This document shows, piece by piece, positions 8,686 through 17,392 of a stretch of DNA of 64,000 nt. A program made the translations under genes and the position numbers. Within the stretch, counting starts at the first letter, position 1. Each line of letters opens with the position of its first letter. The notes below the pieces were generated by a model. The model saw only the letters and a list, made by a program, of their open reading frames with translations. It was not told the DNA's origin and did not search any database. This DNA is from Tolumonas osonensis (GTDB taxonomy: Bacteria; Pseudomonadota; Gammaproteobacteria; Enterobacterales; Aeromonadaceae): positions 1 to 64,000 of the forward strand of contig NZ_JACHGR010000002.1 of the NCBI RefSeq assembly GCF_014202415.1, in the 5' to 3' direction.

Positions 8686-10764
8686 ATGAATACTTTCGAA
8701 ATCAGAAATAACTGGCTGACCAACCTTCTTTTCGGCCATCCGCCATCGATTCTGACTTTACATAGCAAAGGGTTGCAGATCTCGGATGGCAAGAAAAAGG
8801 TGATATTGCCGTTTAGCCGGATGAGTTCACTGCCGCAAATCCGGCGCCGGTTATTCTGGTCGCATTTGTCTGTGTCTACGGCCAAAAAGTCCTATCTGTA
8901 TAAAGGCTTTTCTGTTTCTCAGCTGCGTCAGTTTTCGCTGGCGCTGAATGACGCGTTAAAGAGTCACGTTCAGCCACTATTACAGGCTGAATACAAAGAA
9001 GCCAAACAGCTTAAAACCGAAATCAGAAATTTTCTTGATGCGTCTGCGTATCGGCGACATTCTCAGGGCCGGGCATTAATCACGCGCTGTCGTCAGCTGG
9101 TCGCGAAGACATCTGTCCCGCTGCGGGAGCATTTTGCAACTTCTGCGCATTTATCCGCTATAAAGTCCCTGGCGGATTTTGTGGCGACGGCAGAGGAAAA
9201 AAGGAAACGGGCGAACGCCAAATTCCTCCGGCAGGAATTGCAACGCTGCCAGTCGTTCTTTGATCAGCTTGAGCGGAACCCGCTGACTGCGGCGCAGCGC
9301 CGGGCCTGCGTTATCAGTGAAGATAATAATCTGGTACTGGCAGGTGCTGGTACCGGGAAAACCAGTACGATGACCGGAAGGGCCGGATATCTGCTAATGA
9401 GCGGACAAACACAGCCGGCGCAGATCCTGATGCTGGCGTATGCCAGAAAAGCGGCAGAAGAGATGCAGGAGCGGCAGGATAAATGTTTGCGGCCACTGCT
9501 ACAGCAATCAACCCCGGTCATTAAAACCTTTCATGCGCTCGGGCTGGAAATTATCGGGAAGGTTGAAGGCAAATGGCCGGTGATTACGCCGTTTGCGGAA
9601 AACAATACGGCCTATCTGCAATTCATCGAGGATGTCATTCGTCATCTGATGTCCGATCCTGCATATAAGAAGAAGCTGAATCAGTTTTGCGCTGCGTCCG
9701 GTTATCAGAAACCAGTGGCGGACGTTGCCAGGTTAATGGCTGATTTTCTGATGTTATTCAAACAGTCCCGTCAGACATTCAAAGCGTTAACCTCGGCTGT
9801 GAAAAAACAGGCGGATACCGCACGATTCTCCTTGTTCCTGTCGATTTTTGAGCCGGTTCTGAATGCTTATGAACAGCATCTGGCAGAGAAAAATGAAATC
9901 GATTTTACGGACATGATTGTCAAGGCCACCGGTTATGTTGAATCCGGCCGCTATTTCTCGCCTTATCAGCATATTCTGGTAGATGAGTTTCAGGATATCA
10001 GTCAGGAGCGGGCGCTTTTAATCAAGGCACTGCTGGCTCAAAGGGAAGCTGCCGTACTCTTCGCGGTCGGTGATGACTGGCAGTCCATTTACCGGTTTAC
10101 GGGAAGCGATATCCGCCTTACCCGGGAATTTGACGCGTTATTTGGTGCGACGACTACGACGGCACTGGACACCACGTTCCGGTTTAACAACAAGATCGGT
10201 GAAGTTGCCTCGGCGTTTGTCTTGAAAAACCCGGAACAGATGACAAAAACGATCAATGCGGTTTCTGTGGTGCCGGATCCGGCAATTCATCTTATCCGTA
10301 CTTCCGCCACGGAATCTGGTTTGCATCAGGCACTGAACCGGATTCAACAGGAGGCTTCGGAACAACAAACAGAGAGGAAAACGACGGTAGCGGTACTGGC
10401 CCGGTTTAATTTTCTGTTTGGTCATGATAATCCGGTAATGCAGAGACAACAGATGGGGGAAAAATATCCGCAGCTGGAAATCGAGTTGATGTCTGTGCAT
10501 GCCTCTAAAGGAAAAGAGGCGGATTACGTCATTATCCTGGGGATGAATAAGGGGAAATACGGTTTTCCTTCGCAGAAGGCGACTGACCCGATACTTGAAT
10601 TTTTGTTACCCGGCAAAGAAACCTTTCCTGACGCCGAAGAACGCCGGCTGTTTTATGTGGCATTAACCCGTGCCCGGCACCGGGTTTATCTGATATCGGA
10701 TCCGAGGGATGAATCCCCGTTTATTACGGAGCTTATTGAACAAAAATATCCGATATGTACATAA
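8686..10764 (+). CDS. helD: DNA helicase IV
   Basis: 692 residues, close to E. coli HelD. A 3'-5' superfamily 1 UvrD/Rep-like helicase. Visible motifs: the N-terminal HelD domain beginning with a WLTNLLFGHPPS run, Walker A GAGTGKTST near residue 218, ILVDEFQDIS (motif II) near residue 432, GDDWQSIYRFTGSD (motif III), MSVHASKGKEADYVI (motif V) and LFYVALTRARHRVYL (motif VI). All helicase motifs look intact. Divergent from the BMP operon with a 283-bp gap. The chosen ATG lacks an obvious ribosome site, but the N-terminus matches the family. Expected roles in recombination and repair are from the family. Confidence 0.94.
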   Translation: MNTFEIRNNWLTNLLFGHPPSILTLHSKGLQISDGKKKVILPFSRMSSLPQIRRRLFWSHLSVSTAKKSYLYKGFSVSQLRQFSLALNDALKSHVQPLLQAEYKEAKQLKTEIRNFLDASAYRRHSQGRALITRCRQLVAKTSVPLREHFATSAHLSAIKSLADFVATAEEKRKRANAKFLRQELQRCQSFFDQLERNPLTAAQRRACVISEDNNLVLAGAGTGKTSTMTGRAGYLLMSGQTQPAQILMLAYARKAAEEMQERQDKCLRPLLQQSTPVIKTFHALGLEIIGKVEGKWPVITPFAENNTAYLQFIEDVIRHLMSDPAYKKKLNQFCAASGYQKPVADVARLMADFLMLFKQSRQTFKALTSAVKKQADTARFSLFLSIFEPVLNAYEQHLAEKNEIDFTDMIVKATGYVESGRYFSPYQHILVDEFQDISQERALLIKALLAQREAAVLFAVGDDWQSIYRFTGSDIRLTREFDALFGATTTTALDTTFRFNNKIGEVASAFVLKNPEQMTKTINAVSVVPDPAIHLIRTSATESGLHQALNRIQQEASEQQTERKTTVAVLARFNFLFGHDNPVMQRQQMGEKYPQLEIELMSVHASKGKEADYVIILGMNKGKYGFPSQKATDPILEFLLPGKETFPDAEERRLFYVALTRARHRVYLISDPRDESPFITELIEQKYPICT

Positions 10765-10838
10765 CAAAATCCGGTGATGTGATCTGTTTCACGGTAGAAT
10801 GTTTCATTCCGGCATTCCTGATCCAGCAATAATTTCTT

Positions 10839-12032
10839 ATGGAAAATACACAGTCTCTTGCTCAGACGAAAAACAGCGATACCCGTTTTCGTGTTCTTGG
10901 TGCTATCAGTGCGTCTCATTTTCTGAATGACATGCTGCAGTCACTGATTTTTGCTATCTATCCATTGCTGAAAGGCAATTTCGCGCTGAATTTTACCCAG
11001 ATTGGCCTGCTGACACTGACATACCAGCTGACCGCCTCTGTGTTACAGCCAATGGTTGGTTTGTATACCGACAAGCATCCGAAACCTTATTCGCTGGTGG
11101 TGGGAATGGGGTCAACCTGTTCCGGATTGTTATTATTGAGTCAGGCAAATACCTTTCCGCTTTTATTGCTGGCTGCGGCAATGGTGGGACTAGGCTCCTC
11201 GGTTTTTCATCCGGAATCGTCACGTGTTGCCCGCATGGCGTCCGGTGGCCGGCACGGGCTGGCACAATCCATTTTTCAGGTCGGCGGGAATGCGGGAACT
11301 GCAACCGGACCGCTATTGGCGGCGGCCATTATTTTCCCGCTGGGACAAGGGAGTCTGGCCTGGTTTTCGCTGGCAGCGCTACTGGCGATGTTCATTTTAT
11401 GGCACGTGGGTAACTGGTATCGTCAGCAGCACCGCAGCAATAAAATGACGCCGGTACACCGGGAGACCGGCTTGTCACGTAACAGCATTATTCTGGCGCT
11501 GGGTGTGCTGCTTCTGCTCATTACCTCCAAGTACCTCTATATGGCGAGTCTGACAAACTACTACACCTTTTATCTGATGCATCGGTTCGGGCTGGATGCG
11601 CAGAATGCACAGTATCATCTGTTCATTTTCCTGTTTGCCGTTGCTGCCGGGACGGTATTGGGCGGACCGATTGGTGACAGAGTTGGCCGTAAGCGGGTGA
11701 TCTGGTTTTCTATTCTGGGTGTGGCGCCATTTACGCTGGCGTTACCGTATGCCGATCTGTTCTGGACGTCGGTACTATCCTTCATCATCGGGTTTATTCT
11801 GGCATCTGCGTTTTCAGCAATACTGGTTTATGCGCAGGAACTGGTGCCGGGGCGGGTAGGGACAATCTCCGGACTGTTCTTTGGTTTCGCCTTTGGGATT
11901 GCTGGTATTGGTGCCGCGCTGATTGGTCAGCTGGCCGATCATTACGGCATTGAGTATGTCTATCAGCTCTGTGGCTGGTTGCCTTTGATGGGAGTTATTA
12001 CCGCGTTGCTGCCAACATTAAAGAAACGCTAA
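10839..12032 (+). CDS. fsr: Fosmidomycin resistance-type MFS efflux protein
   Basis: 397 residues with twelve hydrophobic segments. Matches Fsr: SHFLNDMLQSLIFAIYPLLK in the first helix region, FHPESSRVARMASGGRHGLA, GGNAGTATGPLLAA and a central loop followed by the second six-helix half (GGPIGDRVGRKRVIW carries the MFS A-motif-like sequence). The family exports fosmidomycin and possibly other compounds from the cytoplasm across the inner membrane; the natural substrate is unknown. It stands 74 bp after helD and ends at a clear terminator, so it may be co-transcribed with helD or have its own promoter. Confidence 0.9.
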   Translation: MENTQSLAQTKNSDTRFRVLGAISASHFLNDMLQSLIFAIYPLLKGNFALNFTQIGLLTLTYQLTASVLQPMVGLYTDKHPKPYSLVVGMGSTCSGLLLLSQANTFPLLLLAAAMVGLGSSVFHPESSRVARMASGGRHGLAQSIFQVGGNAGTATGPLLAAAIIFPLGQGSLAWFSLAALLAMFILWHVGNWYRQQHRSNKMTPVHRETGLSRNSIILALGVLLLLITSKYLYMASLTNYYTFYLMHRFGLDAQNAQYHLFIFLFAVAAGTVLGGPIGDRVGRKRVIWFSILGVAPFTLALPYADLFWTSVLSFIIGFILASAFSAILVYAQELVPGRVGTISGLFFGFAFGIAGIGAALIGQLADHYGIEYVYQLCGWLPLMGVITALLPTLKKR

Positions 12033-12040
12033 CGGATTGA

Positions 12041-12068
12041 AAGCCTGGTCAGAACAACCAGGCTTTTT
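12041..12068. terminator. Terminator between fsr and yqhA
   Basis: AAGCCTGGT pairs perfectly with ACCAGGCTT around a seven-base loop, flanked by A and T runs. It lies between two converging genes and can serve both. Confidence 0.85.
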
Positions 12069-12073
12069 CATTT

Positions 12074-12577
12074 CTAGTGCGTCGAATCTTTATCCCGTAA
12101 GAGTTTGTCCAGATAGCCCATGGCAAACGCAGACATAACAAACGTGATGTGAATCAGCAGATACCATTTGATCTTGTCATCCGCGATGTTCTCGGTGTTC
12201 ATGAACACTTTCAGCAGATGGATCGATGAGATGGCGACGATCGAGGCGGCGACCTTGTTTTTCAGCGAACCGGCATCAAGCTTTCCCAACCAGCTCAGTT
12301 TGTCATCATGATCATCAAGGTCCAGACGGGAAACGAAGTTCTCATATCCGGAATACATGACCATGACAATCAGGCCACCCACCAGTGAAATGTCAATCAG
12401 CGACAGAATGATGAGGATCAGCTCTACTTCTTTCATGGAAAAAATCACCGTGAAAAGATGAAAAATTTCCTGAAAGAACTTAATACCCAATGCAAGCAAA
12501 GCAAGGCTCAGGCCCAGATAAATGGGAGCCATGATCCAACGGGCAGAATACATCAAGCGTTCAATAAAGCGTTCCAT
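12074..12577 (-). CDS. yqhA: YqhA family (UPF0114) membrane protein
   Basis: 167 residues with about four hydrophobic helices. Starts [20 protein letters not shown] and contains [20 protein letters not shown] and [20 protein letters not shown], all conserved in the UPF0114/TIGR00645 family. Inner-membrane protein of unknown function. The gene is monocistronic, converging on fsr with a shared terminator. Confidence 0.9.
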   Translation of the reverse strand: MERFIERLMYSARWIMAPIYLGLSLALLALGIKFFQEIFHLFTVIFSMKEVELILIILSLIDISLVGGLIVMVMYSGYENFVSRLDLDDHDDKLSWLGKLDAGSLKNKVAASIVAISSIHLLKVFMNTENIADDKIKWYLLIHITFVMSAFAMGYLDKLLRDKDSTH

Positions 12578-12696
12578 GATAACTTGTAATCAAAATGTTA
12601 ATGATGATATTAGTTTCGTCGATGAAAGTAGGTGCGGTCAACCCTCATCCTGCAATCACCCATCAATTCATGGACTGTCACTGATAGATATGTTGT

Positions 12697-13257
12697 TCAG
12701 GTTGTTGATCTGAGCACCCGGCACGGATTCCCGACAGCAATGGAATAGGGCGGAATATCCTTGGTTACCACGCTACCCGCACCAATCACGCAACCTTCGC
12801 CGATGGTAACGCCCGGACAGACGATAACACCGGCGCCCAGCCATGCTTTTGAACCGATGGTGATGGGTTTTGCGTATTCAACCCCGCTGATACGTGTTGC
12901 CGAATCCAGCGGGTGGGTAGCGGTGACTATCTGAACGGATGGACCAAACATCACATCGTCACCAATAGTGACAGGTGCTACATCCAGGATTGTGCAGCCA
13001 AAATTGGCATAGAATCGTTCGCCAAGGTGAATATTAAAGCCGTAATCGCAATGAAACGGGGGAGTAATGTAGAACTGTTCGCCATAAGAACCGATCAGTT
13101 TCTGGAATAGTTCTTTGCGGGTTTCTTTATCAGACGGACGCAGATTGTTGATTTCGAATTGCAGGTCAGCAGAAGCGTGTCTGGCGGCTGAAAGCTCCGG
13201 ATCCCCGGCATCGTAAAATTCGCCCGCCGTCATTAATTCACGTTGTGTTTTTGCCAT
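12697..13257 (-). CDS. maa: Maltose/galactoside O-acetyltransferase family protein
   Basis: 186 residues from the ATG at 13257, preceded by AGGAGT; upstream in-frame codons have no signal. N-terminal Mac domain (MTAGEFYDAGDPELSAAR), then the left-handed beta-helix of hexapeptide repeats, with the catalytic histidine expected in the TATHPLDS segment and IGEGCVIGAGSVVTKDIPP at the C-terminus. These enzymes move acetyl from acetyl-CoA to a hydroxyl of maltose, glucose or galactosides; the true acceptor is not known. The product ends GNPCRVLRSTT, a normal end for the family. The 119-bp gap to yqhA holds nothing I can name. Confidence 0.88.
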   Translation of the reverse strand: MAKTQRELMTAGEFYDAGDPELSAARHASADLQFEINNLRPSDKETRKELFQKLIGSYGEQFYITPPFHCDYGFNIHLGERFYANFGCTILDVAPVTIGDDVMFGPSVQIVTATHPLDSATRISGVEYAKPITIGSKAWLGAGVIVCPGVTIGEGCVIGAGSVVTKDIPPYSIAVGNPCRVLRSTT

Positions 13258-13435
13258 TGCGTTACTCCTGATCTTATAGGCATTGGAAACATCGATGTGA
13301 TACAGACTATCAAGGAAACCGGTTACATTTGTTGTTACAATCACGCTCTGTGACTTTACTCACAATCAGCAATTTGCCGGAGCAATCCCGATCTATACTT
13401 AATATGCACCTGTTTCCGATCAAAGGAGCAATATC

Positions 13436-13537
13436 ATGGGCAAGATTTGGCAAAGCAATAAAGAACCGAAAAAGAAACCAGCCATGACTCATAAGGAAAA
13501 GAAAGCCATTAAACGCGAGAAAAAACATCCTCAATAA
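13436..13537 (+). CDS. Small, very basic 33-residue protein
   Basis: ATG at 13436 sits behind AAAGGAG with good spacing and the frame closes with TAA at 13535. The product is only 33 residues, a third of them lysine (e.g. NKEPKKKPAMTHKEKKAIK). No known domain. A good ribosome site, a promoter-like stretch upstream and a strong terminator directly downstream make it a real transcription unit, not a chance frame. The high charge suggests binding to nucleic acid or ribosomes, but that is only a guess. It is divergent from the maa gene. Confidence 0.65.
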   Translation: MGKIWQSNKEPKKKPAMTHKEKKAIKREKKHPQ

Positions 13538-13574
13538 CGTTTTTTGTTTCTGTAGCTGGTTCGTTTGATTTATT

Positions 13575-13612
13575 AACCCGGCGCTGGTGGATATCAGCGC
13601 CGGGTTTCTTTT
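13575..13612 (+). terminator. Terminator after the small basic protein
   Basis: AACCCGGCGCTG pairs with CAGCGCCGGGTT (12 perfect pairs, 8-base loop), followed by TCTTTTT. It is the strongest hairpin of this stretch. Confidence 0.88.
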
Positions 13613-13649
13613 TGCCTGCAAAAACCGATACGAGGGAATGGCAAACTAC

Positions 13650-13675
13650 ATAATATTCGCCGTCGCAAATATTAT
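13650..13675. repeat. Short inverted repeat ATAATATT / AATATTAT
   Basis: An 8-bp perfect inverted repeat with a 10-bp GC-rich centre in the otherwise gene-free stretch between the small protein and the GGDEF gene. It could be an operator; no partner site is seen. Confidence 0.3.
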
Positions 13676-13809
13676 GTTCAATATTGTATCCCTGTTCAAT
13701 CTAGGGTGGTTGATTCAATCCAGGAGGGGAAGGTCAGAGTCTGTAGCTTGTTGCTCATTTCTCTTGTGTGCTCAGCGACACAGAACCAGCAGAACGCCAA
13801 TCGCCATGA

Positions 13810-13838
13810 TTGATTGGTTTCTCGATATTTTTTATGAT
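13810..13838 (+). promoter_or_regulatory. Sigma-70-like promoter ahead of the riboswitch
   Basis: TTGATT at 13810 and TATGAT at 13833 with an exact 17-bp spacer. A start about seven bases later would place the 5' end just before the c-di-GMP aptamer, as expected. Confidence 0.55.
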
Positions 13839-13865
13839 GTATCTCAAGTAAATATTAGTAAATGC

Positions 13866-13951
13866 TAATAGCAAACTGAACCGAAAGGTCAGGACGCAAA
13901 GCTTCCGGTCTAAAATCAACGTGAGTGGATCATGATAGCGGAGTTGCCATT
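13866..13951 (+). ncRNA. Cyclic di-GMP-I riboswitch (GEMM-I)
   Basis: The stretch carries the aptamer's conserved elements in order: GCAAAC, a P1b helix closed by a GAAA tetraloop (ACCGAAAGGT), the invariant GGACGCAAAGC at 13892-13902, the short TTCC hairpin with GG-CT, and after a variable second arm CATGATAGCGGAGTTGCC, whose last bases pair back to the 5' side. Promoter-like boxes lie just upstream and the next gene encodes a GGDEF-EAL protein, the classic context. A weaker hairpin (AACCAG/CTGGTT, 13966-13988) follows and could belong to the expression platform, but it has no good T run, so the ON/OFF sense is undecided. Confidence 0.88.
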
Positions 13952-14164
13952 TATCTCAGCAAAAAACCAGCTTTGTGCCTGGTTATTTAGTCGTGTTCCA
14001 ATGGCAATATTTGTGTCGCCTGTCCTTGTACTACTATCTCTGGATCGGACTTGTTTTGAACCAATAATTCTCAAACGGATTATACTTTAGACATTGGTCT
14101 TGATTTCATTGAATATCTTCATATCGGTATCTGTTTGTCTGGAATTATAGACAGGGAGTGCATT

Positions 14165-16480
14165 ATGTCTTTTGAAATTTTTCCATGGAACGACAATCTG
14201 GAAACTGGTATTGAGGCTATTGATGAACAGCATAAAAAACTGGTTCAGCTCCTTAACCGATTAGCTGCGCATCTGGCTGACTGTTCTCATTTGGTGACAT
14301 TGAATGCCATTTTTGATGAACTGGCGGATTATGCCGACTACCACTTTAATGCCGAAGAACAACTCTGGAAAAATTATTTGGGAGAAACAAATAGTTGTCT
14401 GATCGCACACGAACAGGAGCATGCTGATTTTTTCCGTGAAGTTCAGCAATTGAAAAACAATCAGGATGAAAACTCTGATGATACCATCCGGAGTGTTGTT
14501 TCTTTTTTAGCCAAGTGGCTGGCATATCATATTCTGGATTCTGATAAAAAGATGGCTGCCATTTGTCTTGGGCTTCAATCGGGCATGTCTGCTGAAAATG
14601 CTAAATTGAATGCAGAACAGCAGATGTCTGGCGCAGCCAAAGTTCTGGTCGAAACTGTATTGCATATGTATGACAGTCTGTTTAACCGCACGTTAGACAT
14701 GATGAGGGAATCTGCCTTACGCCGGCAGGCAGAAGAAGCACTTAAAGCCAGTGAAGAATTATATTCTGGTCAATCAGCCTTCATTTCAAATTTGTTAAGC
14801 AATAGCAATATCAGTGAACGTGAACTTGCTGATCTGGTTTATCATAACAGTAGCCAGGGGATGTTTGTAACGGACTCCGATAATCAGATTATTAGCATTA
14901 ATCCTGCATTTACGCAGATCACGGGTTATGCTGAAGCGGATGTTATTGGAAAACTGCCGACCGTTCTGCTGCCTGATATGCATAGTCATTATTCATTTCT
15001 TATTTCGCTGCATGATAAGCTTAATTCCTTAGGTCATTGGGAAGGTGAATACTGGAATAAACGCAAAAATGGCGAAGTTTATCCGGAAATGATGAACTTG
15101 ATGCTGATAAAAAATGACGGAAATACAGAAAAATACATGGTTGGCATGTTTTCTGATGTTTCAAAAATAAAAAATACAGAAAAGCAGCTATGGATAAATG
15201 AGAATTACGACTCTCTCACCAAGTTGCCAAACCGGCATATGTTTAACCGGAGTCTTAAAAGAGAAATAGAAAAGGCAACTTTTTCTGGTGTGCCATTATC
15301 TCTATTGTTAATTGACCTTGATTTATTTAAGCATGTCAATGATAGCTATGGTCACGCGGTGGGAGACAGCCTGCTGAAGATGGCCGCGCAGCGAATTTCA
15401 AACATAGTGAGCAACTATGGTGAAGTGGCGCGAATTGGCGGTGATGAATTTACGGTTATTCTTCCAGCAATAGGCGATGGCCGTTGGCTGGATGATATTG
15501 TTGAGCTGATTATTACTGATTTATCGAGACCATTTGTACTGGGTGAAGGCAGGAAAACATATATTTCTGCTTCAGTCGGGATCACGGTTTATCCTAAAGA
15601 TGCAACTGAAGCAGATGTCTTGTTGAAAAATGCTGATCAAGCGATGTATTGCGCAAAAAGACAGGGACGGAACCGGTATTGTTATTTTACGTATTCAATG
15701 CAGGAAACGGCAAAAATGCGGCAACGCCTCATTGTCGACTTGCATCAGGCATTGAAAGAAAATCAGTTTGTTCTTTATTATCAGCCTATTGTTGATCTTG
15801 GTAAAAACACGATAAGTAAGGCGGAATCGCTCATTCGCTGGCACCATCCTGATCACGGCATGATCAGTCCGGCAGACTTTATTCCTGTGGCAGAAGAAAC
15901 AGGGTTGATTGTTCCATTAGGTGATTGGGTTTTTAATGAGGCAATTGGTCAGGGAAACCGCTGGAATTTATTATTTGGTCCTGATTTTCAGATCAGTATT
16001 AATAAATCTCCTGCTCAATTCACACAGAAATCAGAACATCATGATTGGCTGGACGATCTAGATGTTAATGGTAGTAATTTTGTTATTGAAATCACCGAAG
16101 GTATGCTGATAGAAAATACCAGTACGGTAGAAAAACGGATACAGAAATATAAAAACAAAAAAATCGAAGTGGCGATTGATGATTTTGGTACTGGCTATTC
16201 ATCGCTATCATATCTGAATAAGTTTGATATTGATTACATTAAAATTGATCGGTCTTTTATCAATAATTTATCTCAGGGAAAACAATATCAGACCTTATGT
16301 GAAGCGATGATTCTGATGGCGCATAAACTGAATATCAAAGTGATTGCGGAAGGCGTTGAAACTGAAGAGCAGAAAAACATGTTGATCGCCATGGGATGTG
16401 ATTACGGGCAAGGATACCTGTTTTCACCACCGGTTCCGGCGGACGTTTTTGAACAATTTATGGTTCAATGGCAAAAATGA
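14165..16480 (+). CDS. Hemerythrin-PAS-GGDEF-EAL c-di-GMP signalling protein
   Basis: 771 residues from the ATG at 14165 behind AGGGAG. Order: bacteriohemerythrin (1-~135; FPWNDNLETGIEAIDEQHKK, YHFNAEEQLW and HEQEHADFF supply the di-iron histidines and acids), a helical linker, PAS (~235-345), GGDEF with intact RIGGDEF near 425, and EAL from ~540. The EAL motif reads ESL, but the metal and substrate motifs around it are kept (EITEGML, IDDFGTGYSS, KIDRSFI, AEGVET), so both cyclase and phosphodiesterase activity are possible. The hemerythrin module suggests O2 or redox sensing in the cytoplasm. The gene lies behind a c-di-GMP-I riboswitch, giving a feedback loop. Confidence 0.93.
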   Translation: MSFEIFPWNDNLETGIEAIDEQHKKLVQLLNRLAAHLADCSHLVTLNAIFDELADYADYHFNAEEQLWKNYLGETNSCLIAHEQEHADFFREVQQLKNNQDENSDDTIRSVVSFLAKWLAYHILDSDKKMAAICLGLQSGMSAENAKLNAEQQMSGAAKVLVETVLHMYDSLFNRTLDMMRESALRRQAEEALKASEELYSGQSAFISNLLSNSNISERELADLVYHNSSQGMFVTDSDNQIISINPAFTQITGYAEADVIGKLPTVLLPDMHSHYSFLISLHDKLNSLGHWEGEYWNKRKNGEVYPEMMNLMLIKNDGNTEKYMVGMFSDVSKIKNTEKQLWINENYDSLTKLPNRHMFNRSLKREIEKATFSGVPLSLLLIDLDLFKHVNDSYGHAVGDSLLKMAAQRISNIVSNYGEVARIGGDEFTVILPAIGDGRWLDDIVELIITDLSRPFVLGEGRKTYISASVGITVYPKDATEADVLLKNADQAMYCAKRQGRNRYCYFTYSMQETAKMRQRLIVDLHQALKENQFVLYYQPIVDLGKNTISKAESLIRWHHPDHGMISPADFIPVAEETGLIVPLGDWVFNEAIGQGNRWNLLFGPDFQISINKSPAQFTQKSEHHDWLDDLDVNGSNFVIEITEGMLIENTSTVEKRIQKYKNKKIEVAIDDFGTGYSSLSYLNKFDIDYIKIDRSFINNLSQGKQYQTLCEAMILMAHKLNIKVIAEGVETEEQKNMLIAMGCDYGQGYLFSPPVPADVFEQFMVQWQK

Positions 16481-16481
16481 A

Positions 16482-16521
16482 ATGATGGGTTAAACAGGTA
16501 AAAATCTGTTTAACCCATCAT
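16482..16521. terminator. Long perfect hairpin between converging genes
   Basis: ATGATGGGTTAAACAG pairs with its exact complement over 16 bp around an 8-base A-rich loop. No T run follows on the plus strand, so its role as terminator is inferred from its position between two converging genes. Confidence 0.6.
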
Positions 16522-16547
16522 GTGTGCGTGTATTGATTCTTCCGGTA

Positions 16548-17255
16548 TTAACCGAATTTCAGGAATAATCGGGAATAGGGCTGTTTCAGTTTACTTATCG
16601 CGGCCTGAATGGCTTGTTTGTCTTTCGTGGACAATGCGGCTTGCAGCGCATCGACAGCCATATTCTGGTTCTCAATGAGTTTGGCGAATTCGGCCTGATT
16701 GCGATATTGCTCTGGCGCTTCCGCCCGGAGTTTTTCGCTGAGATATGTCAGCACACCGGCTTTAGCAATCAGTTGTTCGATACCGTCTGGTTTTGTCAAT
16801 ATCGCCTTGTTTTCCTCCAGAAGTTGTTCCATCACCGCATGATACGCATTCATATGATCGCTGTAAGTGATGACCTGATTACGGTGGCGCAAATCAGCCA
16901 GCGTGTTCCGGATTTTTTCCAGCGTCTCGTGTGATTGAACGAGCTGTTTCTGCGTCACCTGACTTTCTGCCTGATCATAAATCTGCATTACCTGCTTTAA
17001 GGTTGCTGCAAAATTTTCATCACGATCATAGGGGGCAGGAGCCTGAGCTGAAAATTGATCTGTGATTTTCGTCCATGCGAGTTTTGCCTGCTGAACGCTC
17101 TTAAGCGCTTCGTCCGGTGTTCCGTTATTGGTTTTAAACAGTGCTACCCGATACGGTACATAAGCTTGTTGCATGGCATCGGTAAAAGCGTCTGCCGCAG
17201 AGGCAGTTGCAGATAAAAATAGTGTCAAAACACCAGCTATAATTACTCTTTGCAT
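16548..17255 (-). CDS. Exported helical protein of unknown function
   Basis: 235 residues with a clear signal peptide (MQRVIIAGVLTLFLSATASA, cleavage after ASA). The mature part is predicted almost entirely helical (A/Q/E/K-rich, e.g. QQAKLAWTKITDQFSAQAPA, IQAAISKLKQPYSRLFLKFG at the end). There is no CxxCH, so it is not a c-type cytochrome, and I see no metal motif I would trust, though HRN and a YSDH-MNAYH histidine cluster in the middle could bind a ligand. Likely periplasmic helical bundle. Divergent from the flavoprotein gene at 17393 with 137 bp between them. Confidence 0.7.
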   Translation of the reverse strand: MQRVIIAGVLTLFLSATASAADAFTDAMQQAYVPYRVALFKTNNGTPDEALKSVQQAKLAWTKITDQFSAQAPAPYDRDENFAATLKQVMQIYDQAESQVTQKQLVQSHETLEKIRNTLADLRHRNQVITYSDHMNAYHAVMEQLLEENKAILTKPDGIEQLIAKAGVLTYLSEKLRAEAPEQYRNQAEFAKLIENQNMAVDALQAALSTKDKQAIQAAISKLKQPYSRLFLKFG

Positions 17256-17392
17256 AAAGTACTCTCAGTACAGTCAATAATGACATATCAACTATAGCAG
17301 TGATTAATGAATATATATTATATAATTCTAATATAGTGTAGTGCATTTGCTGATCGCCCGAGTGCACAAAGACAGTAGCCGGAGGAAGTAAT

